A stretch of 61,240 nucleotides of DNA, taken from NCBI RefSeq assembly GCF_000296695.1, contig NZ_BAFK01000022.1:1-61240 (forward strand), read 5' to 3'. Under the pieces are notes generated by a model. That model saw only the letters and a list, made by a program, of their open reading frames with translations. It had not been told where the DNA came from and ran no database searches. Every line of letters begins with the position of its first letter. Within the stretch, counting starts at the first letter, position 1. Origin of the DNA: Rheinheimera nanhaiensis E407-8. GTDB lineage: Bacteria; Pseudomonadota; Gammaproteobacteria; Enterobacterales; Alteromonadaceae. The translations under genes were made by a program, and so were the position numbers. Below are positions 18,565 through 27,457 of the stretch, piece by piece.

Positions 18565-18620
18565 ATAACAGGATTACTGTTAACCTTTGGTTGTATTTTC
18601 ACCAGCTAAGGTTAACGCCG

Positions 18621-20753
18621 TTACGGATAAAACCGCTGCTGTTGCTCTGCCATCTGCACTAACAGGTGAGCTGGCGCAAAGCGGCTGCCAAAACGGCTTT
18701 CCAGATTACGCAACTGTGCTACCAGCTTATCGGCACCCAGCTGGTCGATATAACGGAACGGCCCCCCCAAAAACGGCGGGAAGCCGATACCGAAGATAGC
18801 ACCAATGTCACCATCACGGGCGCTGGCAATAATACCCTCTTCCAGGCAGCGCACCGCCTCGTTTAACATTTGCACCACGCAACGGCTGCTAATTTCATCG
18901 CTGTTTAAGCGTGGTGCCGGGGTTACGCCCAGCACGCTATACACGCTGTCATCCACCTGCTTCTTACCTTTTTTCGCTGTTTTGCCGTAGCGGTAAAAGC
19001 CTTTTTCGCTTTTTTTACCCTTGCGGCCATCAGCCAACAGCTTGTCAAAGGCAGCAGGTGCAGAAAACCGCTCGCCCAACTCCTGGGTTAAAATAGGTGA
19101 AATCTTGGCGCCGACATCGATACCCACTTCATCCAGTAAGGTAACAGGCCCAACCGGGAAGCCAAATTTCACCAGGGCTTTGTCAATTTTCTCTACCGGC
19201 TCGCCTTCCAGCAACACGTTAGCTGCTTCGTTCATATAAAGCGCCAAAATACGGTTGACGTAGAAACCCGCGCCATCTTTAACCACTATCGGTGTTTTAC
19301 CCTGTTTACGGGCAAAGGCCACCGTAGTTGCGATGGTTTGCGCTGAAGTGCCTTCATGGGCAATCACCTCGACCAGCGGCATTTTATCGACGGGCGAAAA
19401 ATAGTGCAGGCCAATCACGTTCTCTGGCCGCTGCGCTTTGGCGGCGATTTGCTTAATCGGTAATGAGCTGGTGTTGCTGGCAAAAATAGTATTTTCGCTA
19501 CAGTGCTGCTCGATATCCGCGACCATCTGTTGCTTCAGCGCTAAGTCTTCAAACACCGCCTCCACCACGATATCAGCATCATGAAAGCCACTGTAATCGG
19601 TGGTGCCGGTAATAAGCAGTAATTGTTTTTGCATTTCTGCTTTGCTGATAAAGCGGCGGTTAAACTTTTTCTCCAGCAACGAGTAGCTGTATTTCAGCGC
19701 GTTGCTAATGCCCTGCTCGTTGATATCTTTAATGCGCACCGCAATGCCGGCTTTAGTGGCGGTAACATTAGCAATACCACCGCCCATTAAGCCACCGCCT
19801 AATACCGCCGCTTTGCGCACCTTGTTGGGTTTGGTCTCGCCGGCACCGGTTTCCTTTTTCATCTGGGTGGTGGCAAAAAACAGGCTACGCAGTGCTGCCG
19901 ACTCTTTTGTCATACAAAGCTCACCAAAGGCTTTAGCTTCAGCGGCCAGACCTGCCTGCATGCCGCTGTCGACACCGGTTTTAATCACATCAAGAATTTT
20001 CAGTGGCGCCGGGTAATTACCCTGCGTTTTGCTCAGTGTTTGTTTGCGCGCCTGGCTAAATAAAATATTGCGGCCAAACGGCGTGCGCTCCAGCACCTTA
20101 CCTACCAGGTTTAGCTTTACCGGCTCACGCTTGGGCTTACCTTTTAGCGCCAGCTTTACTGCCGCATCCAGTAAAATACTGTTAGGTACCACCTCATCGA
20201 CCAGGCCGGCTTTTTTTGCCTGCGCCGCGCGCAGTTGTTTGCCGGTTAAAATCATGTCCAGCGCTTTTTGTAAGCCCACCAGTTTAGGCAAGCGCTGCGT
20301 ACCACCACTGCCTGGCAGTAAGCCAAGCTGTACTTCGGGTAAGCCGAGTACGGTTTTGCTGTCTGAGGTTGCAACCCGCGCGTGACAGGCCATTGCCAGC
20401 TCTAAGCCGCCACCTAAACAGGGGCCATGAATGGCTGCCACTAACGGAATTGGCAGCTGCTCCAGCTGGTCAAACATTTGCTGGCCCATGCGGCCAATGG
20501 CTTGTGCCTCTTCAGCCGTTTTGCAGCCATCGAGCATACTGATGTCGGCACCGGCAATAAAAGAGTCTGGCTTGCCACTGATAAACACCAGGCCTTTCAG
20601 CTGGCTGTTGGCCTTTATGTCGCTTAACAGCTGACTAATTTCATCGGCGAAGGCGGCTTTTAATACGTTCATCGACTCGCCGGCGATGTCCATGGTGATA
20701 ACGCCAACATTATCGTCGCGGATTTGCAGGCTGAAACTATTCGTTGTTGTCAT
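18621..20753 (-). CDS. fadJ: Fatty acid oxidation complex alpha subunit FadJ
   Basis: A 710-residue bifunctional enzyme: enoyl-CoA hydratase plus 3-hydroxyacyl-CoA dehydrogenase of beta-oxidation. The crotonase half has the oxyanion-hole block [20 protein letters not shown] and [19 protein letters not shown], with the two catalytic glutamates (GGLEL and LPEV). The dehydrogenase half starts with the NAD-binding [18 protein letters not shown] and continues through [18 protein letters not shown]. coli FadJ has 714 residues. ATG 20753 overlaps the fadI stop codon by one base (TAATG), which shows translational coupling; the longer open frame into fadI is not part of the protein. Confidence 0.97.
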   Translation of the reverse strand: MTTTNSFSLQIRDDNVGVITMDIAGESMNVLKAAFADEISQLLSDIKANSQLKGLVFISGKPDSFIAGADISMLDGCKTAEEAQAIGRMGQQMFDQLEQLPIPLVAAIHGPCLGGGLELAMACHARVATSDSKTVLGLPEVQLGLLPGSGGTQRLPKLVGLQKALDMILTGKQLRAAQAKKAGLVDEVVPNSILLDAAVKLALKGKPKREPVKLNLVGKVLERTPFGRNILFSQARKQTLSKTQGNYPAPLKILDVIKTGVDSGMQAGLAAEAKAFGELCMTKESAALRSLFFATTQMKKETGAGETKPNKVRKAAVLGGGLMGGGIANVTATKAGIAVRIKDINEQGISNALKYSYSLLEKKFNRRFISKAEMQKQLLLITGTTDYSGFHDADIVVEAVFEDLALKQQMVADIEQHCSENTIFASNTSSLPIKQIAAKAQRPENVIGLHYFSPVDKMPLVEVIAHEGTSAQTIATTVAFARKQGKTPIVVKDGAGFYVNRILALYMNEAANVLLEGEPVEKIDKALVKFGFPVGPVTLLDEVGIDVGAKISPILTQELGERFSAPAAFDKLLADGRKGKKSEKGFYRYGKTAKKGKKQVDDSVYSVLGVTPAPRLNSDEISSRCVVQMLNEAVRCLEEGIIASARDGDIGAIFGIGFPPFLGGPFRYIDQLGADKLVAQLRNLESRFGSRFAPAHLLVQMAEQQQRFYP

Positions 20754-22063
20754 TATTCGGTCTCCAGGATCATCGCCGCACCCAAACCACCGGCAGCACA
20801 AGCAGTAGTCAGGCCAACACCGCCACCACGGCGTTTTAATTCGTTCAGGGTTTGTACAATTAAGCGGGTGCCGGTAGCGGCAAAGGGGTGGCCATAAGCC
20901 AAAGAGCCGCCCTGTACGTTGAATTTGCTCATATCAATGTCGCCAATCGCCGCTGCGCGGCCAAGCTTTTCTTCAGCAAATTTCTTGCTGGCAAACATTT
21001 TTACGTTAGCCAGCGTTTGCGCCGCAAAGGCTTCGTGCATCTCAATCAGGGTCAGATCATTTAGCGTCATGCCCGCACGGTCCAGCGCAATAGGCGTGGC
21101 ATAAGAGGGGCCCATCAGCATGTCGTCATACACATCAATAGCGGCAAAGGCGTAACTGCGGATATAACCCAACACCTGATAACCCAGCGCTTTAGCGCGG
21201 CTTTCGGTCATCATCAGTACCGCTGAGGCACCATCGGTCAGTGGTGTTGCGTTAGCCGCAGTCACTGAGCCGTGCACGCGGTCAAATACCGGCTTTAACT
21301 TGGCGTACGACTCGAGTTTTGAATCCTGCCGGATATTGTTATCGATATCCAGATAGCGGGAATACGGCTCGACATGGGCGGTCATCACTTCCTGTTTCAT
21401 CACGCCGCTTTGCCAGGCCTGGGTGGCCAGCGTGTGCGAGCGATGCGCCAGTGCATCCTGATCAGCGCGGCTGATGCTATGCGTTTTCGCCATTTGCTCA
21501 GCGGTGTCCCCCATCGACAAACCGGTGCTGTACTCTGCCACTGCCGGCGGTACCGGCAGCAAATCTTTTAACCCCAGCCGGCGGAATATCGCCAGTTTCT
21601 GGCCGAAGCTGCGGGCTTTGTTTAAATCGACCAGTGCACGGGCCAGCTTTTTGCTGACACCAATCGGCAGCACTGAACTGGAGTCGGCGCCACCGGCAAT
21701 ACCAATTTGCGTAATACCGGCCATCATCGACTCGGCCACACTGACCACCGACTGAAAACTGGTAGCACAGGCACGGGTAACACTGTAAGCATCGGTATGC
21801 ACGTTCATCCCGGTACCCAGCACAATTTCACGGGCAATATTTGGCGCTTCCGGCATTTGTACGACCTGGCCGTACACCACTTGCTCAATTAACTTTGGCT
21901 CCAGCTCACTACGGATAAGCAGTTCGTTGACCACCAACTTACCCAAATCCAGCGCTGATACGCCATGAAACTCGGTGGCCTGTTTGGCAAAAGGCGTACG
22001 CAATCCGGAAACAATGGCGATGCGATCACCGCTGCGGGTAGTAAGATTAATTGGCGAGCTCAT
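20753..22063 (-). CDS. fadI: Acetyl-CoA acyltransferase FadI (3-ketoacyl-CoA thiolase)
   Basis: A 436-residue thiolase, beta subunit of the FadIJ complex, cleaving 3-ketoacyl-CoA to acetyl-CoA and a shortened acyl-CoA. The acyl-accepting cysteine is C99 in [10 protein letters not shown]. The histidine is in [11 protein letters not shown] and the second cysteine in [18 protein letters not shown] lies 7 bases before the ATG. First gene of the fadI-fadJ operon. Two dyads resembling FadR and PsrA operators lie within 95 bases upstream (separate entries), so fatty-acid induction is expected. Confidence 0.97.
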   Translation of the reverse strand: MSSPINLTTRSGDRIAIVSGLRTPFAKQATEFHGVSALDLGKLVVNELLIRSELEPKLIEQVVYGQVVQMPEAPNIAREIVLGTGMNVHTDAYSVTRACATSFQSVVSVAESMMAGITQIGIAGGADSSSVLPIGVSKKLARALVDLNKARSFGQKLAIFRRLGLKDLLPVPPAVAEYSTGLSMGDTAEQMAKTHSISRADQDALAHRSHTLATQAWQSGVMKQEVMTAHVEPYSRYLDIDNNIRQDSKLESYAKLKPVFDRVHGSVTAANATPLTDGASAVLMMTESRAKALGYQVLGYIRSYAFAAIDVYDDMLMGPSYATPIALDRAGMTLNDLTLIEMHEAFAAQTLANVKMFASKKFAEEKLGRAAAIGDIDMSKFNVQGGSLAYGHPFAATGTRLIVQTLNELKRRGGGVGLTTACAAGGLGAAMILETE

Positions 22064-22083
22064 AGCGTTCCTCTTATTAAAAT

Positions 22084-22100
22084 TACAGGTCTGACCTGTA
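22084..22100. promoter_or_regulatory. FadR-like operator upstream of fadI
   Basis: TACAGGTCTGACCTGTA is a 17-bp dyad, symmetric except at its central base, 21 bases before the fadI start. It carries the GGTC-Y-GAC core of the E. coli FadR consensus and most flanking positions. FadR represses beta-oxidation genes until acyl-CoA releases it. The site is seen; the regulator is inferred. Confidence 0.65.
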
Positions 22101-22134
22101 TCAGTGCGACCGATTGTAACGACAGTCGTTGAAA

Positions 22135-22154
22135 ATTAAAACACTTGTTTTAAT
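22135..22154. promoter_or_regulatory. PsrA-like operator upstream of fadI
   Basis: ATTAAAACA (22135-22143) and TGTTTTAAT (22146-22154) form a perfect 20-bp palindrome with a CT centre, 72 bases before the fadI start. It has the AAAC-N-GTTT form of PsrA sites, which control fatty-acid degradation in Shewanella and pseudomonads. The regulator is inferred. Confidence 0.6.
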
Positions 22155-22256
22155 GCAAACGGAACCATATTTAGGTTATAACGTCTTAGCCTAGCCCGTT
22201 TTAGTGGCAAATGGCGATAAAACAATCAATAAATCCAATTAATTAAGACTGATAAC

Positions 22257-23213
22257 ATGATGGTAAACGCGTTTTCTGCTTTAAAAGCCTATCTCGACAG
22301 CCAGGTGTTAGGCCAGGCGGCACTGACCGAAGGTATTTTGCTGGCACTGCTGGCCAATGGCCACTTGTTAGTGGAGGGCCCACCGGGGCTGGCGAAAACC
22401 CGTGCGGTGAATGCTTTAGCCCAGGGTGTGGAAGGCCGTTTTCATCGTATTCAGTTTACCCCCGATTTACTGCCGGCTGATTTAACCGGCACCGACATCT
22501 ACCGGCCGGAAACCGGCCAGTTTGAGTTTCAAAGCGGGCCGCTGTTTCATCATATTATTCTGGCCGATGAAATAAACCGCGCGCCGGCCAAGGTACAATC
22601 GGCACTGCTTGAAGCCATGGCGGAAAAACAAGTGACGGTAGGGCGCCATACCTACCCGCTGCCAGAGCTGTTTTTGGTGATGGCAACACAAAACCCACTG
22701 GAGCAGGAAGGCACTTATCCGCTGCCCGAAGCCCAGTTAGACCGGTTTTTATTGCATTTAAGGGTAGATTACCCCAGCGCCGAAACCGAGCTGCAAATTT
22801 TAAAATTAACCCGGGGTGAAGCCTTAAGCGGCGCTAAGGTTGAGGTAAACCCAATTAGTCAAAGCGATATTTTCGCTGCCCGTAAAGCCATTTTAGCCCT
22901 GCATATGGCACCCAGCGTAGAGCAGTACATCGTACAGCTGATCATGGCAACCCGTAATGCCAAAGCCTACAGTGACAAGCTGGCCAGCTGGATTGGTTAC
23001 GGCGCCAGCCCGCGCGCCACTATAGCAGTAGAGCGCTGCGCCAGAGCCAAAGCCTGGCTGGACGGCCGTGATTTTGTCACCCCGGACGATGTGCAGGCGG
23101 TGTTTCATAATGCGCTGCGCCACCGCTTAATTTTAACCTACGCCGCCGAAGCAGAAGGCATCAGCACTGATGATGTGCTGGCCGAAATTCTGCGCCTGGT
23201 ACCCGCAGCCTGA
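22257..23213 (+). CDS. MoxR-family AAA+ ATPase
   Basis: A 318-residue AAA+ chaperone-type ATPase. Walker A is GPPGLAKT (residues 41-48); Walker B is IILADEINRAPAKVQ; sensor and arginine-finger regions follow (MATQNPLEQEGTYPLPEAQLDRF). MoxR proteins act with VWA-domain partners to mature or remodel other proteins. It is the first gene of a compact operon with DUF58, DUF4381 and VWA proteins, the usual MoxR/Bat arrangement. Two ATG codons stand side by side (22257 and 22260); the ribosome site is weak. Confidence 0.94.
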   Translation: MMVNAFSALKAYLDSQVLGQAALTEGILLALLANGHLLVEGPPGLAKTRAVNALAQGVEGRFHRIQFTPDLLPADLTGTDIYRPETGQFEFQSGPLFHHIILADEINRAPAKVQSALLEAMAEKQVTVGRHTYPLPELFLVMATQNPLEQEGTYPLPEAQLDRFLLHLRVDYPSAETELQILKLTRGEALSGAKVEVNPISQSDIFAARKAILALHMAPSVEQYIVQLIMATRNAKAYSDKLASWIGYGASPRATIAVERCARAKAWLDGRDFVTPDDVQAVFHNALRHRLILTYAAEAEGISTDDVLAEILRLVPAA

Positions 23214-23214
23214 T

Positions 23215-24168
23215 ATGAGCCTGGGGTTTCACGCCAGTGACTGGCTGGCACAAAATGGCAGCAATGGCATAAGCCCGGGGCTTACCGAATTGTTGTGGTA
23301 TCAGCGCTACACTAAGGTGCTGGATTTAACGCCTACTATGGCAATTCACAGCAAACTGGCCGGTACTTACCTGGCAAAAAGCAAAGGCCGTGGTATGGAG
23401 TTTGATGAAGTACGGCATTACCAAAGCGGTGATGATGTACGCACCATCGACTGGCGCGTTACTGCGCGTAGCGGCAAGGTGCATACTAAGCTGTTTCGTG
23501 AAGAAAAAGAGCGGCCGGTGTTTATTTTAACCGATCTTGGCAGCAGTATGCGCTTTGGCTCGGCACTGCTGTTTAAGTCGGTGCAGGCCGCCCATTTAGC
23601 TGCGCTGATTGCCTGGCATGTAAAACAGCGTGGTGACAAATTAGGCGGCCTGGTGTTTAGCCAGCAGCAACATCTTGAACTTAAACCACAAAGCCGCAGC
23701 CACGGCGTGCTGCGCTATTTTCATGCGCTAACCAGTGTGCATCAGGCTAGCGATTCGCAGCGCGGCCTTAACTTAACCGAGGCACTGAGCCAGTTACGCC
23801 GCTTGGTACGTCCGGGTAGCCTGGTGTATATCCTGTCTGACTTTAGTGATTTTGATGAGCACGGCCTGCGTCATATTCGCGCGATACGCCAGCATAACGA
23901 AGTGACCTGTTGCTGTGTTACCGATCCGCTGGATCTGGCCTTACCGGCCAATGGCCATGGCAGCGCCGCAGTCAGCGATGGCAGCCGTACAGGTTATATT
24001 GAACTGGGTAGCCGCAGCCTGCAGCAGCGCTATGCGCGGCAACAAAGCGACAGCCTGCAGCAAAAGCAACTGTTAGTCAGTCAGTTGGGCTGTAAGTGGC
24101 TCAGTGTCAGCGCGGCCGAGCCGGTGCTTAACCAACTCGCCCGCACGGTGAAGGAGCGCCCGCTATGA
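23215..24168 (+). CDS. DUF58 domain-containing protein
   Basis: A 317-residue protein whose centre holds the DUF58 signature: GRGMEFDEVRHYQSGDDVRT followed by IDWRVTARSG and LFREEKERPVFILTDLGSSM. The second half looks like a degenerate VWA fold. No membrane segment is evident. The ATG at 23215 is one base past the moxR stop codon, so the genes are coupled. Its function is unknown beyond the constant link to MoxR ATPases. Confidence 0.9.
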   Translation: MSLGFHASDWLAQNGSNGISPGLTELLWYQRYTKVLDLTPTMAIHSKLAGTYLAKSKGRGMEFDEVRHYQSGDDVRTIDWRVTARSGKVHTKLFREEKERPVFILTDLGSSMRFGSALLFKSVQAAHLAALIAWHVKQRGDKLGGLVFSQQQHLELKPQSRSHGVLRYFHALTSVHQASDSQRGLNLTEALSQLRRLVRPGSLVYILSDFSDFDEHGLRHIRAIRQHNEVTCCCVTDPLDLALPANGHGSAAVSDGSRTGYIELGSRSLQQRYARQQSDSLQQKQLLVSQLGCKWLSVSAAEPVLNQLARTVKERPL

Positions 24169-24677
24169 CAACGCCGCAGCCGCAAGCAGCCGCCTCTTTA
24201 GCGCAGCTGGCCGATATCAGTGAACCGCTGCAACCTGTGGCTTTCACCCTGACGCCCGCCATGATGATGGTGCTGCTGATGTTACTGGGCGCTGTGGTGT
24301 TTTTTCTGCTAAAAGCCTATTTACACTGGCGCCGTTTTGCCGCCAAACGTCAGGCTTTGAGTGTACTGGAGGCATTATCTACTGAGCAGGATGCACCTGC
24401 GCGAATTAACCAACTGATTAAGCAGGTGCTGCAACACTATCAAAGTACTCACCCGGCGCTTAGCTACAATAGCCGCGACTGGCAACACTGGCTGTCTCAG
24501 CAGCACAGCCTGCCATTGCCTGATTTAACCACGCTGCTGTATGGCAATACGCCTGATAGTAAAGCAGACAGCGCCGCGCGCGAGCAATTTTATCAGTTCG
24601 CCCGCGGCTGGCTTAAGGCGTACAAGGGTAAAGCTGCTATCAACAGCTGGCCGGAGGGCACGCATGCTGGAGTTTAG
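24165..24677 (+). CDS. DUF4381 membrane protein of the Bat operon
   Basis: A 170-residue protein with a single membrane segment (about residues 33-53, MMMVLLMLLGAVVFFLL) and a cytoplasmic C-terminal domain. Size, position and the SYNSRDWQHWLSQQ region fit DUF4381, regularly found between DUF58 and VWA genes. The start overlaps the DUF58 stop by four bases (ATGA). The function is unknown; it may be a membrane anchor for the MoxR-VWA assembly (inference). Confidence 0.8.
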   Translation: MTTPQPQAAASLAQLADISEPLQPVAFTLTPAMMMVLLMLLGAVVFFLLKAYLHWRRFAAKRQALSVLEALSTEQDAPARINQLIKQVLQHYQSTHPALSYNSRDWQHWLSQQHSLPLPDLTTLLYGNTPDSKADSAAREQFYQFARGWLKAYKGKAAINSWPEGTHAGV

Positions 24678-25656
24678 TTATCCCTGGCTTGGCCTGCTTG
24701 CGCTGGCGCCGTTCTTGCTGCGGCTAAAACGCCAGGCACCGTCTGACAGCGCGTTAACCTTACCGGCCCTGGCAAAACTGGCGCAGCAAACTGAGCAGCA
24801 GCCGGGGCGCAAACTTACCCTGCCCTCGGTGCTGGCGCTGCTGATTTGGCTACTGTTGGTGCTAAGTGCTACCCAACCGCGCTGGCTGGGCGAGCCGGTT
24901 AATCTGCCCCAGCAAGGCCGTGATCTGATGCTGGCACTGGATTTATCCGGCTCAATGGAAATTACCGATATGCAGCATCAGGGCCAGAGCATAAACCGGC
25001 TGGATGCCGTTAAACTGGTGGTCAGTGATTTTATTAAGCGCCGCCAGGGCGACCGTATTGGCTTGATCCTGTTTGCCGATGCCGCTTATCAGCAAACACC
25101 GCTGACCTTTGATCTAGTCACGGTGCAAAAAATGCTGGATGACAGTGTGCTGCGCTTAGTCGGTACCCGCACCGCGATTGGCGAAGCGATTGGCCTGGCG
25201 GTAAAACGGCTTAATACTTATGACAGCTCAAATAAGGTGCTGATCTTACTCAGTGACGGCGCCAACACCGCCGGTAATATTCAGCCGCTGGAAGCGCTGC
25301 AACTGGCCAAAGCAGCCGGGGTAAAAATACATACCGTTGGCGTAGGCGCCGAGCAAATGCTGCAACAAAGCGTATTTGGCCGGCGCATGGTGAACCCGTC
25401 GCAGGATCTGGATGAGCGTCTGCTCACCCAATTGGCCGAAGATACCGGCGGGCGTTATTTTCGCGCCCGCGATTTAAACGAGCTAAACCAGATTTATCAG
25501 CTGATTGACCAGCTGGAGCCGATTGAACGCGATGCCCTCAGCTACCGGCCACAGCGCAGCTTGTTGCACTGGCCGCTCGGTTTGGCGCTGCTGTTGTCGT
25601 TTGTGCTGGCAGCCTGCAACATCCATTGGCGCGGAGTGCTAACAGATGCTGACTGA
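24664..25656 (+). CDS. VWA domain protein BatA
   Basis: A 330-residue inner-membrane protein. Two membrane segments near the N-terminus (about 5-20 and 54-70) precede a von Willebrand factor A domain with a full metal site: DLSGS (residues 93-97), the threonine in GTRTAIGEAI, and SDGANTAG. A last membrane segment lies at about 303-322. GGAGG stands 6-7 bases before the ATG, which lies inside the end of the DUF4381 gene (14-base overlap). Bat proteins were named from Bacteroides aerotolerance; the role in gammaproteobacteria is not settled. Confidence 0.92.
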   Translation: MLEFSYPWLGLLALAPFLLRLKRQAPSDSALTLPALAKLAQQTEQQPGRKLTLPSVLALLIWLLLVLSATQPRWLGEPVNLPQQGRDLMLALDLSGSMEITDMQHQGQSINRLDAVKLVVSDFIKRRQGDRIGLILFADAAYQQTPLTFDLVTVQKMLDDSVLRLVGTRTAIGEAIGLAVKRLNTYDSSNKVLILLSDGANTAGNIQPLEALQLAKAAGVKIHTVGVGAEQMLQQSVFGRRMVNPSQDLDERLLTQLAEDTGGRYFRARDLNELNQIYQLIDQLEPIERDALSYRPQRSLLHWPLGLALLLSFVLAACNIHWRGVLTDAD

Positions 25657-27457
25657 GTTTCATTTTCTCCGCCCCTGGTGGCTGTTGGCCCTGGTGCCGG
25701 TAGTGCTGTTGTTAGCGCTGCTGTATCTGCATCGTAAGGCGCACAGCCCCTGGCACCAGCTTATTGCCAGCCATTTGCAGCCGGTATTATTAGGCGCCCG
25801 CTTACTGCGTAAAAAGCAGCCACTGGCGCTACCACTGCTGGCACTGTGCTGGCTGTTAACCACACTGGCACTGGCAGGCCCCAGCTGGCAAAAGTTACCG
25901 CAACCGGCGTTTGCGCTGAAAAAAGCCACCGTGCTGGTGCTGGATATGTCGATGTCGATGCGCGCTACCGATATGGCGCCGAACCGGCTAACACAGCAGC
26001 GTTTTGCCGCGCTGGATTTTACCGAGCAATTAAAAGAAGGCGAGCTGGCGCTGCTAAGCTTTGCCGGTGATGCTTTTGTGATCTCACCGCTGACGCCGGA
26101 CCATAACAATATCCGCCTGCTGGTACCCGATTTGAAGCCAGAAATTATGCCGGCGCAAGGCTCAAACCTGCTGGCGGCGTTACAGCAGGCTGATAATTTA
26201 CTGCGTCAGGCCGGCTACCCGCGTGGCGATGTCGTCGTCTTTACCGATGGTTTTGACAACAACAGCCTGCGTGATATTCAGGATAAACTGAACAACTGGC
26301 CGCACCGCTTATCTATTTTAGGCTTTGGTAGCAGTGACGGTGCCCCGGTTCAGCTGGAAAACGGCGAGTTGTTAAAATCTGCCAGCGGCGCTGTGGTGTT
26401 ACCCCGCCTGCCCAAAGCACAATTAGCCGCGCTGGCCCGTCAAAGCGGCGGTATCTATCTGGACGCGCACAATAACCCCGGCGCTGTCGCCAGCCTGATT
26501 GCGCAGCCAGCGCTAAGTGCACTGGATACAGCCGATGCCAGCCGGCAAATTCAGGGCGATCAGTGGCAGGACAACGCTGTGTATCTGGTCTGGCTGTTAC
26601 TGCCACTGGTGCTGCTGCAGCGTAAATTTGGTCAACTACTAAGCCTTGGTCTGGTGCTGATGCTGCCCTATCAGGCTGACGCTATAGAGTGGCGCGATTT
26701 TTGGCAAACCAAGCAACAACAGGCACGGCAGGATTATGCTAACGGCCAGTTTGACAGCGCGCGGCAAAAATTCAGCCAGCCGCTATGGCAGGGTAATGCG
26801 GCCTACCGTGGTGGCGATTATGCCACCGCCGAGCAGGATTTTCGCCGCGCGGTGGAGGCTGCGCCCAATCAGCACAGCTGGCATAACCTGGGCAACAGCC
26901 TGGCGCAGCAGGGCCGTTATCAGGAAGCGCTGGATGCCTATCATGAGGCACTGCAACATGCACCAGACTTTGCCCCAGCGCAGCAAAATGCTGAGCTGAT
27001 GCAGCAGCTACTGCAACAGCAGCAACAAAGCCAGCAGCAAAATCAGCAAAACGCAGATCAGCAGAACAGCGAGCAGCAGAATAACCAGCAGCAAGAGGGC
27101 GAGCAGCAGTCTGACAGTCAATCGCAGCAAGGCGACAACCCGCAAGCGAGCGATAATGACGCCTCAGCGCAGCCTGAAGATAGCAGGCAGCAAAACGACG
27201 CGCCAGACACGCCGCAAGAAGACGAACCTCAGGCTGCAACTGCTGAAGAGCAGCAACAGGCCGAACAAACCGAAGCTGAACAGCAGGCCATTCGTGAAGC
27301 CTGGCCAAATGCCACACCGGAAGAGCAACAGCAGTTGGATAACCTGCTGCGCAAAGTACAGGATGACCCGGCACTGCTGCTACGCAATAAAATGTATCTT
27401 GAGTATTTAAAACGCCAGCAACAACGTTTGCCCATGGGAGTTGATGAACAATGGTAA
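25646..27457 (+). CDS. VWA-TPR fusion protein (BatB-BatC type)
   Basis: A 603-residue protein joining BatB and BatC functions. Membrane segments lie at about residues 10-27 and 60-77, then a VWA domain with the metal site DMSMS (100-104) and FTDGFD. Another membrane segment lies near 310-345, then TPR repeats (about 350-450, GNAAYRGGDYATAEQDFRRA and HNLGNSLAQQGRYQEALDAY). A strikingly glutamine-rich, then acidic, low-complexity tract follows (about 450-545), and a conserved C-terminal helical end (LDNLLRKVQDDPALLLRNK). It overlaps batA by 11 bases, with GGAGTG as ribosome site. Confidence 0.92.
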   Translation: MLTEFHFLRPWWLLALVPVVLLLALLYLHRKAHSPWHQLIASHLQPVLLGARLLRKKQPLALPLLALCWLLTTLALAGPSWQKLPQPAFALKKATVLVLDMSMSMRATDMAPNRLTQQRFAALDFTEQLKEGELALLSFAGDAFVISPLTPDHNNIRLLVPDLKPEIMPAQGSNLLAALQQADNLLRQAGYPRGDVVVFTDGFDNNSLRDIQDKLNNWPHRLSILGFGSSDGAPVQLENGELLKSASGAVVLPRLPKAQLAALARQSGGIYLDAHNNPGAVASLIAQPALSALDTADASRQIQGDQWQDNAVYLVWLLLPLVLLQRKFGQLLSLGLVLMLPYQADAIEWRDFWQTKQQQARQDYANGQFDSARQKFSQPLWQGNAAYRGGDYATAEQDFRRAVEAAPNQHSWHNLGNSLAQQGRYQEALDAYHEALQHAPDFAPAQQNAELMQQLLQQQQQSQQQNQQNADQQNSEQQNNQQQEGEQQSDSQSQQGDNPQASDNDASAQPEDSRQQNDAPDTPQEDEPQAATAEEQQQAEQTEAEQQAIREAWPNATPEEQQQLDNLLRKVQDDPALLLRNKMYLEYLKRQQQRLPMGVDEQW

